From positions 184,563-248,562 of the forward strand of contig NC_009635.1 in assembly GCF_000017185.1 (NCBI RefSeq): a stretch of DNA of 64,000 nt, written 5' to 3'. Origin of the DNA: Methanococcus aeolicus Nankai-3 (GTDB lineage Archaea > AGJL01 > Methanococci > Methanococcales > Methanococcaceae). The translations under genes were made by a program, and so were the position numbers. Shown one piece after another: positions 41,001 through 49,661 of the stretch (the stretch's first letter is position 1; every line of letters starts with the position of its first letter). A model generated the notes under the pieces. The model was not told the origin of the DNA. It did no database searches and saw only the letters and a list, made by a program, of their open reading frames with translations.

Positions 41001-41170
41001 GCATGAATTTTATTAATTCCCTTTTTAGCCCCTTCGTTTTTTTCGTTTATTTCAAGTGCTTTTTTATAGTGGTACAAAGCAGATTTATAATTCCCCATAC
41101 CAAAATAATAATCACCTTTCTCTACTAATTTTTTATCTTCTCCAATTAGTTTTTTAACAATATTAATCAT
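38057..41170 (-). CDS. large TPR and PQQ-type beta-propeller protein, unknown function
   Basis: A 1037-residue protein with no signal peptide or membrane segment. Residues 1-340 are TPR-like repeats (GDYYFGMGNYKSALYHYKKAL, EGDYKDAIVEYKNVLKVFP, DGHYENALAKFNAVIKL, RGEYNHSLSKLNEILDINP, NNDFEDAIAIYNEILKLNP). About 430-850 is a propeller with repeated G-x-x-L-W-K-Y blades (RQILWKY, GKVLWTH, GYILWKY, GDLLWKY, GKLLWKY). Another helical hairpin follows and the last 100 residues form a beta domain with PGESKMLRLLMLP. It looks like a cytoplasmic scaffold or sensor. GGGGGATATATAAT precedes the ATG. The unknown gene upstream on the same strand may be its partner. Confidence 0.82.
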   Translation of the reverse strand: MINIVKKLIGEDKKLVEKGDYYFGMGNYKSALYHYKKALEINEKNEGAKKGINKIHAEMAFKKGIRLTMENNYNRAIALFNEAIRLNKELEPKATEKINLCKKILELRKKADELYEEGDYKDAIVEYKNVLKVFPQDRYSIDKIYKINKLKKIMENIDELLNKIEISYDESIGNEILEKLNKLESIDRNNLKIRKYIETVTSKLVNLEINSKINEGKKLYEDGHYENALAKFNAVIKLDNNNEEAIEYKTKIEKILALRQDSEELYRRGEYNHSLSKLNEILDINPNDEYAKHTIQVVQDMIDLMEEGNKYYINNDFEDAIAIYNEILKLNPKDEHIKNISDQIIKNYLDIIKSITPENYREVYTYKCNPIIEFSPIIFDEYINNLKNLIDDLYEQGNYEKSIEILFYYWELIGGKGIIDGFELESSVKSVKVIKQDKNVAVVGCEYIPKLRYAPMYCIDIQNRQILWKYNVACDSYILKVKDEDIIVGCNLGHVTSVNLNDGSTQWKILTDNNAPVADILIMDKKDGNYDSHMGDVVFAGCKFGYIYALNRDDGKVLWTHKSPHDIIHMKYIKNVLCAASGNPTILSGGGAVYGIDIKTGYILWKYAGNYIYAMEHCMKYNSIIIGTSNEMIYSINGNNGDLLWKYATHNRVIKTISLDKEEDILIAGSGELSNVSKLGSNIYALDLKTGLEKWIHRAKSEGIESTDIVNTKNGKIVMAKGIYKPSLNITPVYIMELNSGKLLWKYRAKGHIRAVNAVNSKNPTGNKHDEIDNFVYDGIRIKYIPHNRPNSITVQNLEILEGHNLSSYNISNDISELLVSDETNNILVGCFDGRVYIFNKNEVENGQFILLQEILKTSPIISELLHDEIKHILDLINQKKPFSNPVKAKRLIDKAKKLLNRNDYYKARELINESRKYTNSNIELDAKLMKKVFEINTWEDVGISFDYIKGDMPLYNLRVTCSDESVKLKYLKFIDKISPGESKMLRLLMLPVYKGKYPLALDVICEDEEGNPLEKKVFEYRITVKSIKSDTDSGSI

Positions 41171-41336
41171 ATTATATATCCCCCATATTTATGTTATAAT
41201 ATATTTTATCTATATGGTAAATGTATGTCATACCCATTTTTATTAAAAAGGCCCCCTATTTCCATCTATATTTTAGATTATTGTGATTTCATAATTACAA
41301 AAATATATTTAGGCTAGGTCGTCATATTATATATAT

Positions 41337-42275
41337 TTATTTTTTTAATTTATTGCCCTTAAATTCTTTAAATTTTTTAAATTCATCATTGTTCATATTA
41401 TATATTTTAAATTCAATATTTTCAAATATGCATTGATTTTTAATATATCGATATGCTTTATCTCCTTCATAATTTTTATAAAATGCATAAATGGGAGAAT
41501 TGTGTTTTGATACGATATATATGCCTTCATTAACTTCGATTAAAGATGGACATTCAGTTAAAATATTCATCAAAGAATCATTTTTTATAATTTTAAATTT
41601 ATTTTTTTCCTTTATGGAATTAATTAAGTTATCAAATGAAATATATGTTTTTAAAATTGCTTTTGGATATTTTTCTAAATAATTATTGTATGTATCAATA
41701 GATATTTTTTTAATAAATCCTGTAAGTTCACTAACTGCAAATAGCGTTTTTATTTTTCCTAATGCTCTTCTGCCTTCAATTGTCTTATTTTTTGTAGCAT
41801 ATAGGGCGTATAATTCTTCACTATTGTTAAATATTAAAGTTCCAGCATCTAATTTATATTTTTTAGATATTAAATTTATTTCATACAATCCAGTTCCAAC
41901 GAAATTATATAAATCATTATATTGATTTAATATAATACCTTCCTTTTTATTATCGGATTTTATTTTTGTTGATTCTGATATTTTGCCATTTTTTAATGTT
42001 TCATTTTTTCTGTCATCTAACTTGTTTTCAATGATCATATTAAGTGAATCTTTGCTATGGCACTCATATACTTGAATTGTAAAAACGACTGGCAACTTTT
42101 TTAATATTGTTCTTAAATCAGACTTTTTTCCATTATTTGTCGAAAAAATCAAATCAGAATCATTGTAAAATAATATATTATTTTCTATTTCTATATATCC
42201 TGTAAAATTTTGTAAAAAAGAAATGGTATTTTTTAAATCGGTTAAACCGCCCGTTTTTGAATATATTTTTTTCAT
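41337..42275 (-). CDS. hypothetical protein (possibly DUF2226)
   Basis: A 312-residue soluble protein rich in Lys, Asn and Ile. I do not recognise it. It starts with an apparent small sensor-like module (TGYIEIENNILFYNDSDLIFS) followed by an Asn/Lys linker at 105-120 and a second similar region (GTGLYEINLISKKYKLDAGTLIF), which suggests an internal duplication; this resembles archaeal DUF2226 but I cannot confirm it. GTGAGAAC precedes the ATG. The TPR/propeller gene follows 166 bp downstream on the same strand. Confidence 0.55.
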   Translation of the reverse strand: MKKIYSKTGGLTDLKNTISFLQNFTGYIEIENNILFYNDSDLIFSTNNGKKSDLRTILKKLPVVFTIQVYECHSKDSLNMIIENKLDDRKNETLKNGKISESTKIKSDNKKEGIILNQYNDLYNFVGTGLYEINLISKKYKLDAGTLIFNNSEELYALYATKNKTIEGRRALGKIKTLFAVSELTGFIKKISIDTYNNYLEKYPKAILKTYISFDNLINSIKEKNKFKIIKNDSLMNILTECPSLIEVNEGIYIVSKHNSPIYAFYKNYEGDKAYRYIKNQCIFENIEFKIYNMNNDEFKKFKEFKGNKLKK

Positions 42276-42505
42276 GTTCTCACGGCAACATAATATATAT
42301 ATGTATTGACCGTAGTTATTTTGACCACTACAATCATTAATATTAACACTGCCATATATTGCCCATTGTTGACAAAAATATATGTGTATATTGCACTGCC
42401 CTAATAATTAAGGCATATTTTTTTTATTATCGATGGGATTTACTGCATATATTATTAATATATAGCACCTAAAAACAATGAAATATTAATAAAATAAAAC
42501 GAAAA

Positions 42506-42594
42506 CGGCACCGGGGGGGAATCGAACCCCGAGTTCAATCGAACTTGACGGATCTGAAGTCCGCCCTGTATCACCAGATACAGCACCCCGTGCC
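42506..42594 (-). tRNA. tRNA-Sec (anticodon UCA)
   Basis: The transcript starts GGCACGGGG and ends GTGCC plus discriminator G; CCA is not encoded. The D arm is a 7-bp stem CTGTATC/GATACAG with a TGGT loop, the long D stem typical of archaeal tRNA-Sec. The anticodon loop CTTCAGA holds TCA. A 5-bp variable arm (AGTTC/GAACT) and a 4-bp T stem around TTCGATT follow. The acceptor and T stems stack to about 13 bp with one G-G mismatch at pair 6. It decodes the UGA in the HesB-like gene at 14.6 kb. Confidence 0.95.
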
Positions 42595-42916
42595 ACGACT
42601 TAGATAATTAATTACTATATTTCTATGTAGGTATTACTAATATATAATCTAATATATAATATTTTCCATTTTTTTAAATTATTAAGATATCTTCAATTTG
42701 TATTATTCTAATGATTTAATGGAGCCATATCCATTATTCAAAAAGTATATATATGATTATTATAGATTAATTATTTATCTGTAATGATTTATAATGATAG
42801 ATTAGCCATACATTAACATATCCATTATTATATTTATACATTATACCTTTATCAATATATATTATATATGAATTTCTCACATTCTTATTTATTTTATTCA
42901 TTATCTCGGTGATTAT
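42595..42916. other. spacer between tRNA-Sec and cdhD
   Basis: A 322 bp AT-rich stretch without a gene. Minus-strand ATTATATA at 42641-42648 is a plausible TATA box for tRNA-Sec about 50 nt before its 5' end. The plus strand holds several TATA-like stretches (near 42830-42870) that could drive cdhD. Confidence 0.4.
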
Positions 42917-44107
42917 ATGGATTTTGATAGTTTAATGGAATTAGTAAAAAAAACTGGGCGAATTGAAATAAACGATATAAGTATAACTGCGGATGAACTT
43001 ATAATAAATATACCTTCTGCGCCACCCATGAGAATTCCACAAACTCCTGCAATGAAGCAGACGCTGGCAGAATCGGGAGTTTATGAAGATTTAAAAATAA
43101 GTATCCCTGATGTAGATTGGGAGCTCCCAATAAATACCTACAAAGGAAACATAAGGGAAGTGCAATTTGGACGACCCAAATCCGAAGGAGGAAGGGGAAA
43201 AGTCATAAAAATCGGAGGGCAAAAGGCACTTTATAGATTTGAAGAACCACAGCCAAATAATCCAGTGGTAACTTTTGATATATTTGATGTCCCTATGCCA
43301 GGGCTTCCAAAAAACATTAGGACATATTTCGAGGAAGTTATGCATGACCCTGCTGAATGGGCTAAATTATGCGTAGATAAATTTGGGGCAGATATGATTA
43401 CAATGCATCACATTTCCACAGACCCGAAACTTAAAGATACCTCGCCAAGAGATGCCGCAAAATTGATGGAAGATGTATTGCAGGCAGTTGATGTTCCATT
43501 TGTAATCGGAGGAAGTGGAGACCCGTCAAAAGACCCAAAAGTATTGGAAGCTTGTGCAGAAGTTGCAGAAGGAGAAAAATGTCTTTTAGCATCTGCTAAC
43601 CTTGATTTAGATTATAAAAAAGTTGCCGATGTTGCTATGAAATATGATCACAATGTGCTTTCTTGGACCATTATGGACCCGAATATGGCAAAAGACCTTA
43701 ATAAAAAATTAATTGCTCATGGATTAGAGGGGGATAGAATTGTTATGGACCCTACAACCTGTTCATTAGGATATGGTTCTGAATTTTCAATCAATGCCAT
43801 GACAAGGTTAAGAATTAATGGATTAAAAGGAGATGAATTTGTAAATATGCCAATGTCTTCTGGAACCACAAATGCTATTGGAGCAAGAGAGGCCTGGATG
43901 GTAAATCCAGAATGGGGAGACAGACAATACAGATTACCATTATGGGAAATTACAACAGGATTAAGTATGCTTTTAAGTGGAGTAGATATTTTTATGATGC
44001 TTCACCCGTTATCAATTGCCGTATTAAAGGAGTTTGGACAAACACTTACAACTAAACCTAATGAAGTAAAATTAACTACGGATAATTATGAATGGATTAA
44101 AGCATAA
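42917..44107 (+). CDS. cdhD: acetyl-CoA decarbonylase/synthase complex subunit delta
   Basis: The delta subunit pairs with gamma to form the corrinoid iron-sulfur protein that carries the methyl group between tetrahydromethanopterin and the acetyl-CoA synthase site. The 396-residue TIM-barrel protein has FDIFDVPMPGLPKNI, ADMITMHHISTDPK, IGGSGDPSKDPKVLEACAE and the MDPTTCSLGYG and EAWMVNPEWGD segments. GGTGATTAT precedes the ATG. cdhE follows; the catalytic alpha, beta and epsilon genes are outside the window. Confidence 0.96.
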   Translation: MDFDSLMELVKKTGRIEINDISITADELIINIPSAPPMRIPQTPAMKQTLAESGVYEDLKISIPDVDWELPINTYKGNIREVQFGRPKSEGGRGKVIKIGGQKALYRFEEPQPNNPVVTFDIFDVPMPGLPKNIRTYFEEVMHDPAEWAKLCVDKFGADMITMHHISTDPKLKDTSPRDAAKLMEDVLQAVDVPFVIGGSGDPSKDPKVLEACAEVAEGEKCLLASANLDLDYKKVADVAMKYDHNVLSWTIMDPNMAKDLNKKLIAHGLEGDRIVMDPTTCSLGYGSEFSINAMTRLRINGLKGDEFVNMPMSSGTTNAIGAREAWMVNPEWGDRQYRLPLWEITTGLSMLLSGVDIFMMLHPLSIAVLKEFGQTLTTKPNEVKLTTDNYEWIKA

Positions 44108-44138
44108 AAATTATTTATTATATATTAATATATTAATA

Positions 44139-44169
<31 letters not shown>

Positions 44170-44193
44170 TCTACATATTATTTCGGTGATATA

Positions 44194-45663
44194 ATGGCTA
44201 AAATAAGTGCGATGGATATTTACAAATTACTTCCGAAAACAAACTGTAAAAAATGTGGGGAAGCTTCCTGCATGGCATTTGCTACCAAATTACAAAATAA
44301 AAAGGCGATGGTAGAGGAATGCCCCATAATGAATGCCCCAAAATTTGAAGCAAAAAAGAAAGAGCTCGTAGAATTATTATCTCCACCAGTTAAGGAGGTA
44401 TGGTTTGGATATGATGATAAAAATCATAGGGCTACAATGGGTGGAGACGAAGTAATGTATAGGTATGAATTAACATATTATAACCCTGCACCATTTGGAA
44501 TAGATATATCTGACAATTTATCAGATAATGAAATAAAAGAAAGAGCAAAATATATTGAAAATTTTGTATTTGAAAGAACAGGGGAGAAATTAACTCTTGA
44601 TTTTATAGCACTTAGAAATGCGTCAAATGATCCAGAAAAATTTAAAAATGCTTTACAAATCATTCAAGAAAACACCAAAATGCCAATATCTTTATGCTCT
44701 ATTAATCCAGAAAGCATAGAAGAAGCTTTAAAAATAATAAACTCTAAACCATTAATTTATGCCGCCACAGAGGACAATTTTGAAAAGATGCTTAATGTTC
44801 TTTTAAAACACAAAAAAGAAACCAATAAAGAATTTGCATTAGTTTTATCCTCGAAACAGATAAAAACATTAAAAGGAATGGCAAAAGAATGTTTGAACCA
44901 CGGAATTGATGATTTAGTATTAGAACCACATACACACCCCGAAAATATATCGGAAACATTGGACAAATTCATAGCATTGAGGAGAAGTGCCATTGAGAAA
45001 GAAGATAAATTGTTAGGATTCCCAATATTGGGATTGCCAATAAACACCTATTTTTATACCCTTAACAATAACTCTATTTCTCAATTTATTGAAGAACCCA
45101 ATAAAGCTGCGGGAATAATGGAGGCAAGAACTGCAAACACTATGTTAATTAGGTATGCTGATGCCATTATACTACACGGATGTGAAATTTGGGAGCTCAT
45201 GCCAGTATTGACTCTTAGACAGGCACTATACACTGACCCAAGAAAGCCACAGGCAGTAGATGCCGATATATATCCAATAGGAAATCCAGATGCAGATAGT
45301 CCGGTGATTATGACCACAAACTTCTCTTTAACATATTATACTGTTACAGGTGATTTTGAGAAAGATGGCGTTAAATGCTGGTTAATTGTATTGGATACAG
45401 AGGGTAAAGCCGTAGATGTTGCCGTAGCTGGTGGTCAATACAACGGTGAAAATGCTAAAAACCTAATTGAGGAAAAAGGTTTGGCCGATAAAGTTAATCA
45501 TAATGTAATCATATTGCCTGGATTGGGAGCTCCTGCAAGGGGAGACATCGAGGAAAAAACAGGTTGGAATTGTGTAGTTGGAACAAGGGATTCTTCACAG
45601 GTTGGAGACTTCTTGAAGAAAAACTGGGAAAATATATTGGAAAAAATAGGAAAAAATAATTAA
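44194..45663 (+). CDS. cdhE: acetyl-CoA decarbonylase/synthase complex subunit gamma
   Basis: The large corrinoid protein subunit, 489 residues. The N-terminal [4Fe-4S] motif uses Cys18, Cys21, Cys26 and Cys43 (LPKTNCKKCGEASCMAFATKL ... EECP). A TIM barrel follows, and the C-terminal corrinoid-binding part includes NFSLTYYTVTGDFE and ILPGLGAPARGDIEEKTGW. It reactivates and carries cobalt for methyl transfer with CdhD. GGTGATATA precedes the ATG. Confidence 0.97.
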   Translation: MAKISAMDIYKLLPKTNCKKCGEASCMAFATKLQNKKAMVEECPIMNAPKFEAKKKELVELLSPPVKEVWFGYDDKNHRATMGGDEVMYRYELTYYNPAPFGIDISDNLSDNEIKERAKYIENFVFERTGEKLTLDFIALRNASNDPEKFKNALQIIQENTKMPISLCSINPESIEEALKIINSKPLIYAATEDNFEKMLNVLLKHKKETNKEFALVLSSKQIKTLKGMAKECLNHGIDDLVLEPHTHPENISETLDKFIALRRSAIEKEDKLLGFPILGLPINTYFYTLNNNSISQFIEEPNKAAGIMEARTANTMLIRYADAIILHGCEIWELMPVLTLRQALYTDPRKPQAVDADIYPIGNPDADSPVIMTTNFSLTYYTVTGDFEKDGVKCWLIVLDTEGKAVDVAVAGGQYNGENAKNLIEEKGLADKVNHNVIILPGLGAPARGDIEEKTGWNCVVGTRDSSQVGDFLKKNWENILEKIGKNN

Positions 45664-45777
45664 TATTTTCCATATATTTTATATTTATTTTAATTTTTAG
45701 TATATTTTAGTATATTTTATTGTGTATATTATAATTGATGTAATTATTAATTAAAATACTTTGATTATAGAAAAGTA

Positions 45778-45808
45778 TTTATATTAGATATACATTATTA
45801 CAGTATGC
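45778..45808 (+). promoter_or_regulatory. tRNA-Gln promoter (TATA box and start site)
   Basis: TTTATATT at 45778-45785 lies about 25 nt before TGC at 45806-45808. That pair matches the box A and box B (TGC start) arrangement known for stable-RNA promoters of Methanococcus. The leader to the tRNA would be about 30 nt. Confidence 0.6.
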
Positions 45809-45836
45809 TCTGATTAGCAGAGAAGTAAAATTAATT

Positions 45837-45909
45837 AGCCCGGTGGTGTAGTGGCCAATCATACGAGACTTTGAATCTCGTTACCGCGGTTCGAATCCGC
45901 GTCGGGCTA
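45837..45909 (+). tRNA. tRNA-Gln (anticodon UUG)
   Basis: The cloverleaf is complete over 73 nt: acceptor AGCCCGG with TCGGGCT, anticodon stem ACGAGA/TCTCGT around the loop CTTTGAA (anticodon TTG), T arm GCGGTTCGAATCCGC, and discriminator A; CCA is not encoded. In archaea this tRNA is charged with glutamate and amidated by GatDE. Confidence 0.95.
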
Positions 45910-45990
45910 CTTTTTATTTTATAAATCTATATTGGTATATCTATATAAATTATATAATTTTAAATAATAAATTCCTATTTTGGTGTAATT

Positions 45991-46668
45991 ATGAACTCCA
46001 ACAAAACCAGAGAAAATTCTTTAAATATATTAATTATTTCAGAAGGAAAATATGGAGAACGGGCAGTTAAAATAATAGGGGACAAATTTAACTGCGATTT
46101 TATGAAATTAAATTATTTAGGAGATTTTGAAGACATTGAAATTGATAAAAATCAATTAAAAGAAATCGAAAAATATGATATTGTGATAACATATATATTA
46201 AATCCTGATTTAACATATTATTTATTAAAAGAGCTATCAAACAAACCACTATTTACAATAGTTGGAGCTTGGGCAGGGGAAGGATTTAAAAAACAGCTTG
46301 AAAACTTTGGAAATGTGATTTGTCCAAATTTAATGTGTGATTTTAATGAGGAAGATTTAAAAAATAAATTAAATAAATATCCGCAGTTAAAAGAATTTTT
46401 AAAATATTTCGGAGCTCCCAAAATAAACCTTCATATAAAAGACAATAAAATAGATGGTGTGGAGATATTAAGGGGAGCTCCCTGTGGCTCAACAAATGAA
46501 ACGATGAAAGAATTTATTGGAAAAGAATATTCTGAAAAAACGATAATTGATATTGGTTTGAGAGTTCAGCACTATTGTAGGGCTGGAAAATTAAGAATTT
46601 TTGTAGAAAAAGAAGGCAAAAAAAGTAAAGCTGGAAAATGTTTAGTTAATGGAATTAATGTAATATAA
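45991..46668 (+). CDS. DUF166 domain protein
   Basis: A 225-residue protein typical of methanogens: LNILIISEGKYGERAVKIIGDKF at the N-terminus, a repeated APK/GAP pattern, CPNLMCDF, LRGAPCGSTNET and RVQHYCRAGKLRIFVEKEGKKS near the end. Several conserved cysteines (ICPNLMC, APCGST, HYCRAG) suggest metal or cofactor binding. Function is unknown. GGTGTAATT precedes the ATG. Two GGAGCTCC copies occur 65 bp apart near 46412 and 46476. Confidence 0.75.
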   Translation: MNSNKTRENSLNILIISEGKYGERAVKIIGDKFNCDFMKLNYLGDFEDIEIDKNQLKEIEKYDIVITYILNPDLTYYLLKELSNKPLFTIVGAWAGEGFKKQLENFGNVICPNLMCDFNEEDLKNKLNKYPQLKEFLKYFGAPKINLHIKDNKIDGVEILRGAPCGSTNETMKEFIGKEYSEKTIIDIGLRVQHYCRAGKLRIFVEKEGKKSKAGKCLVNGINVI

Positions 46669-46705
46669 AATATGGAACATAATATATTATCTAATTATAA
46701 AAACC

Positions 46706-46790
46706 ATAGTTAATCTTCGGTCTTTTTCACTAAACCGTCTCAAAAATTAGGGGAATTATTACAATATAGCGGACAACGGATAGTTGTTGG
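46706..46790 (+). mobile_element. truncated MITE-like element
   Basis: ATAGTTAATCTTCGGTC and the following TTTTTCACTAAACCGTCTC match full copies, but the hairpin region is lost and the right end is degraded to something near GGATAGTTGTTGGACC. A further hairpin AAAACTCC/GGAGTTTT lies 15-30 bp downstream near 46807-46826. Confidence 0.6.
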
Positions 46791-46873
46791 ACCCACCATA
46801 AAATCATAAAAACTCCTTCGGAGTTTTGGGATATAAAAATTTCCCGAACAAACCATGCATGATTTTTTATTTT

Positions 46874-47185
46874 TTAATCGTATTCTCTCCAAGTGTGTCC
46901 GCATTTTGTACATTTATAAAATCTTGTTTCTGGCTCATCGGCACATCTAGTTTGTTGAAGCCACCAATATACCTCCATATTTCCGCAGTTTGGGCATTCA
47001 ATTCTTGTTGTTGGAAGTGTATTCACATCTTCTATAACTACTATTTCCTGTTTGGTTTCTAATTTTTCTTTTAATTCATATGATTCAGTTTTTTCAAGTT
47101 CCTCCTCAAATCCGCAAACTGTGCATACTAAATTATCTTCTTTTGGAAGCATAATATTATTACATTTAGGACAAAATTTTACCAT
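46874..47185 (-). CDS. tfs: transcription factor S (TFIIS-like cleavage factor)
   Basis: A 103-residue protein that stimulates cleavage of backtracked RNA by RNA polymerase. The N-terminal zinc ribbon FCPKCNNIM ... CTVCGFEE and the C-terminal ribbon ECPNCGNME ... YKCTKCGHTW are both present, with the catalytic acidic pair in RCADEPETRF. GGTGATAAT precedes the ATG. It lies 15 bp downstream of the Nudix gene on the same strand. Confidence 0.95.
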   Translation of the reverse strand: MVKFCPKCNNIMLPKEDNLVCTVCGFEEELEKTESYELKEKLETKQEIVVIEDVNTLPTTRIECPNCGNMEVYWWLQQTRCADEPETRFYKCTKCGHTWREYD

Positions 47186-47200
47186 ATTATCACCTATATT

Positions 47201-47614
47201 TTATTTATATTTCTTTAAATAATCTTCAAATATTCGCTTATGATCAAAGGCAAGGTTTAATTGTTTTATGTCTTCAATTTTAAACAGTCCTGCCTCTTTG
47301 GCATCATCTCCACTTTTTAACAGTCCGTCAATATACTCTAAAACATAAACAACTGAAACAGTATGTCCTCTTGGGTCCCTATTTGGGTCAGAATAGACTC
47401 CAAGCAACCCTTTGATTTTAGTTTTTAAATTTGTTTCTTCAAATAGCTCCCTTAATACTGCACATTCTGTTGATTCTCCATAATCTACAAACCCGCCGGG
47501 AAAAGCCCAAAAATCTTTATATGGTTCGTTTTTTCTTGTTATTAAAACAATTTTTCCATCAATCTCAACAATTCCATCAACAGTTAAAGATGGAGATTTA
47601 TATTTTCGTGTCAT
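47201..47614 (-). CDS. Nudix hydrolase (ADP-ribose pyrophosphatase-like)
   Basis: A 137-residue Nudix fold. SPSLTVDGIVEIDGKIVLITRKNEP leads to the Nudix box GFVDYGESTECAVLRELFEETNL, a full match of the GX5EX7REUXEEXGU pattern. GVYSDPNRDPRGHTVSVVYV is typical of ADP-ribose pyrophosphatases, as for M. jannaschii MJ1149. I start at the ATG at 47614; a TTG 11 codons earlier is in frame but neither has a strong ribosome binding site. It precedes tfs. Confidence 0.85.
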   Translation of the reverse strand: MTRKYKSPSLTVDGIVEIDGKIVLITRKNEPYKDFWAFPGGFVDYGESTECAVLRELFEETNLKTKIKGLLGVYSDPNRDPRGHTVSVVYVLEYIDGLLKSGDDAKEAGLFKIEDIKQLNLAFDHKRIFEDYLKKYK

Positions 47615-47811
47615 CGTATCAATATAATCATTATAATCTATAATCAATATAAAAATGATAAATATTATATATAAACAAATATAATCAATTTAAGATATTA
47701 TTATATGGCGTTGTGTTTAATATAATTTTAATTAAAGATGTTTTTATATTATATATAATTTTCGAAAAACGAAATAAAAAAAATAAAAATAAACTAAAAA
47801 AGGTGATTATT

Positions 47812-49449
47812 TTGCACTGGGCTGATGCAACTGCAAAAAAAATTATAAAAAAAAGACAAAAACAAAATCCTAAAAAGTATCTCATATCTAGTGGTATAAC
47901 TCCATCGGGACATATCCATGTAGGAAATGCAAGAGAGACCCTTACAGCAGATGGAATATATAAGGGGCTGTTAAAAGAAGGCGTAGAAGCTGAATTAATA
48001 TTTATAGCCGATAACTATGACCCACTTAGGAAGGTTTATCCATTTTTACCACCAGAATATGAAAAATTCGTTGGTATGCCATTAAGTGAAATACCCTGTC
48101 CAGAAGGTTGTTGTGATAGCTATGCGGACCATTTTTTAAATCCATTTATAAATAGTTTGGACGATTTAGGAATAAATTTAACAGTTTATAAGGCTGATGA
48201 AAATTATAAAAATGGATTATACAATGATGCCATAATAACGGCACTAAATGATAGGGATAAAATTAAAGGAGTATTGGACAAATACAGAAGAGAACCACTT
48301 CCAGAAGATTGGTATCCATTAAATATTATCTGTGAAAAATGTGGTAAATTAAGTACTACAAAGGTAATTAATTACAACAGTGAGGAGAGCACCGTAGATT
48401 ATGAATGCCAATGCGGACATAAAAACACAGTTAAACCATTTGATGGTAGGGGGAAACTACCATGGAGAGTAGATTGGCCTGCTAGATGGAAAATATTTGA
48501 TGTAGTTGCCGAACCAATGGGGAAAGACCATGGGGCATCAGGTGGTTCTTATGATACTGGAATAAAAATATCTCAAATGGTGTATAGATATGGAGCTCCT
48601 GAAAAAATAATATATGAATGGATTCAATTAAAAGTAGGGGATAAAGCCCTTCCAATGTCTTCCTCGTCGGGCGTCGTATTTGCTGTAAAGGATTGGGTAA
48701 AAATCTGCCACCCCGAAGTTTTAAGATTTTTATTACTTAGAAGCAAACCTTCAAAGCATATTGATTTTAATTTAAAAACTCTTCCAAATATTGTAGATGA
48801 TTATGATGAACTTGAAACAAAATATTTTGGGTTAAAAGAAAAAGAAGGAAATGGGGAAGAATTAAACGAAAACGAAAAAGATAAAATAAGATTATATGAA
48901 CTATGCACACCAAAAATACCAAATAAACTTCCTTTAAATATACCTTATAAATTCTGTGTTATAGTATCCCAAATAGCATATAATCCAGAAACAGAAACTA
49001 TCGACATGAATAAGGTAATCGATATTTTAAAAAGAAATAACTACGAACAGGCTGAATTATTAAAATACGAAGAAAATAAAGAAGACTACAATAAATTGAA
49101 AACACGATTATATTGTGCAATGAATTGGGCAATAGAATATGGTGAAAAATTAATATTAATCGACTCAAACACGGCAAAAGAAAATTACAATGAGTTAAGC
49201 CAAAAGCAAAAAGAATGGATAAAGCTATTTAGAGAAAACTTAAAAAACATGGGAAATAATGAAGAAAGCTATAATGCTTCATCAATACATGAATTAATAT
49301 ATGATAGTGCAAAAGAGATTGATTTAGAACCAAAAGAAGCATTTTCAGCCTCATATAAAATATTGCTTGGTAAAAACTACGGCCCTAAATTGGGTAGTTT
49401 TTTATCATCTCTTGATAAAGATTTTGTTATTGAAAGATATGCCCTATAA
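47812..49449 (+). CDS. lysS: lysyl-tRNA synthetase, class I
   Basis: The archaeal class I enzyme, unrelated to the common class II LysRS. The 545 residues begin with [11 protein letters not shown], read from a TTG start at 47812 behind AGGTGATTATT; known class I LysRS chains begin MHWAD, which supports this start over the ATG at 47713. The HIGH motif lies in SGHIHVGN, the zinc-like CEKCG and CQCG pairs near 180-210, the segment [27 protein letters not shown], and the KMSKS equivalent LPMSSSSG. Confidence 0.95.
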   Translation: MHWADATAKKIIKKRQKQNPKKYLISSGITPSGHIHVGNARETLTADGIYKGLLKEGVEAELIFIADNYDPLRKVYPFLPPEYEKFVGMPLSEIPCPEGCCDSYADHFLNPFINSLDDLGINLTVYKADENYKNGLYNDAIITALNDRDKIKGVLDKYRREPLPEDWYPLNIICEKCGKLSTTKVINYNSEESTVDYECQCGHKNTVKPFDGRGKLPWRVDWPARWKIFDVVAEPMGKDHGASGGSYDTGIKISQMVYRYGAPEKIIYEWIQLKVGDKALPMSSSSGVVFAVKDWVKICHPEVLRFLLLRSKPSKHIDFNLKTLPNIVDDYDELETKYFGLKEKEGNGEELNENEKDKIRLYELCTPKIPNKLPLNIPYKFCVIVSQIAYNPETETIDMNKVIDILKRNNYEQAELLKYEENKEDYNKLKTRLYCAMNWAIEYGEKLILIDSNTAKENYNELSQKQKEWIKLFRENLKNMGNNEESYNASSIHELIYDSAKEIDLEPKEAFSASYKILLGKNYGPKLGSFLSSLDKDFVIERYAL

Positions 49450-49661
49450 AAATTATAGATAAAAAAATACATTCTTTTTTATATTTTTATATTCCGTGGT
49501 AAATTGATGGACACAATGCATATTGAAGCTCACGAGGAGATAATAGCTAAATCCTTCGAATTTTATTTAAATTAGATAAATTAGATATTAATAGCAATTT
49601 AATTACATATATTTAAGCATATATCCCTTTTAGGTTATTAAACTGTTAATTCGGTGATTTA

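Noticed and set aside
49507..49575. A 22-codon ORF (MDTMHIEAHEEII ...) after lysS with a weak GTGGTAAATTG leader.
   Set aside because: It is too short to support as a gene and I recognise no family. It might be the remnant of a lost gene; conservation in relatives would decide.
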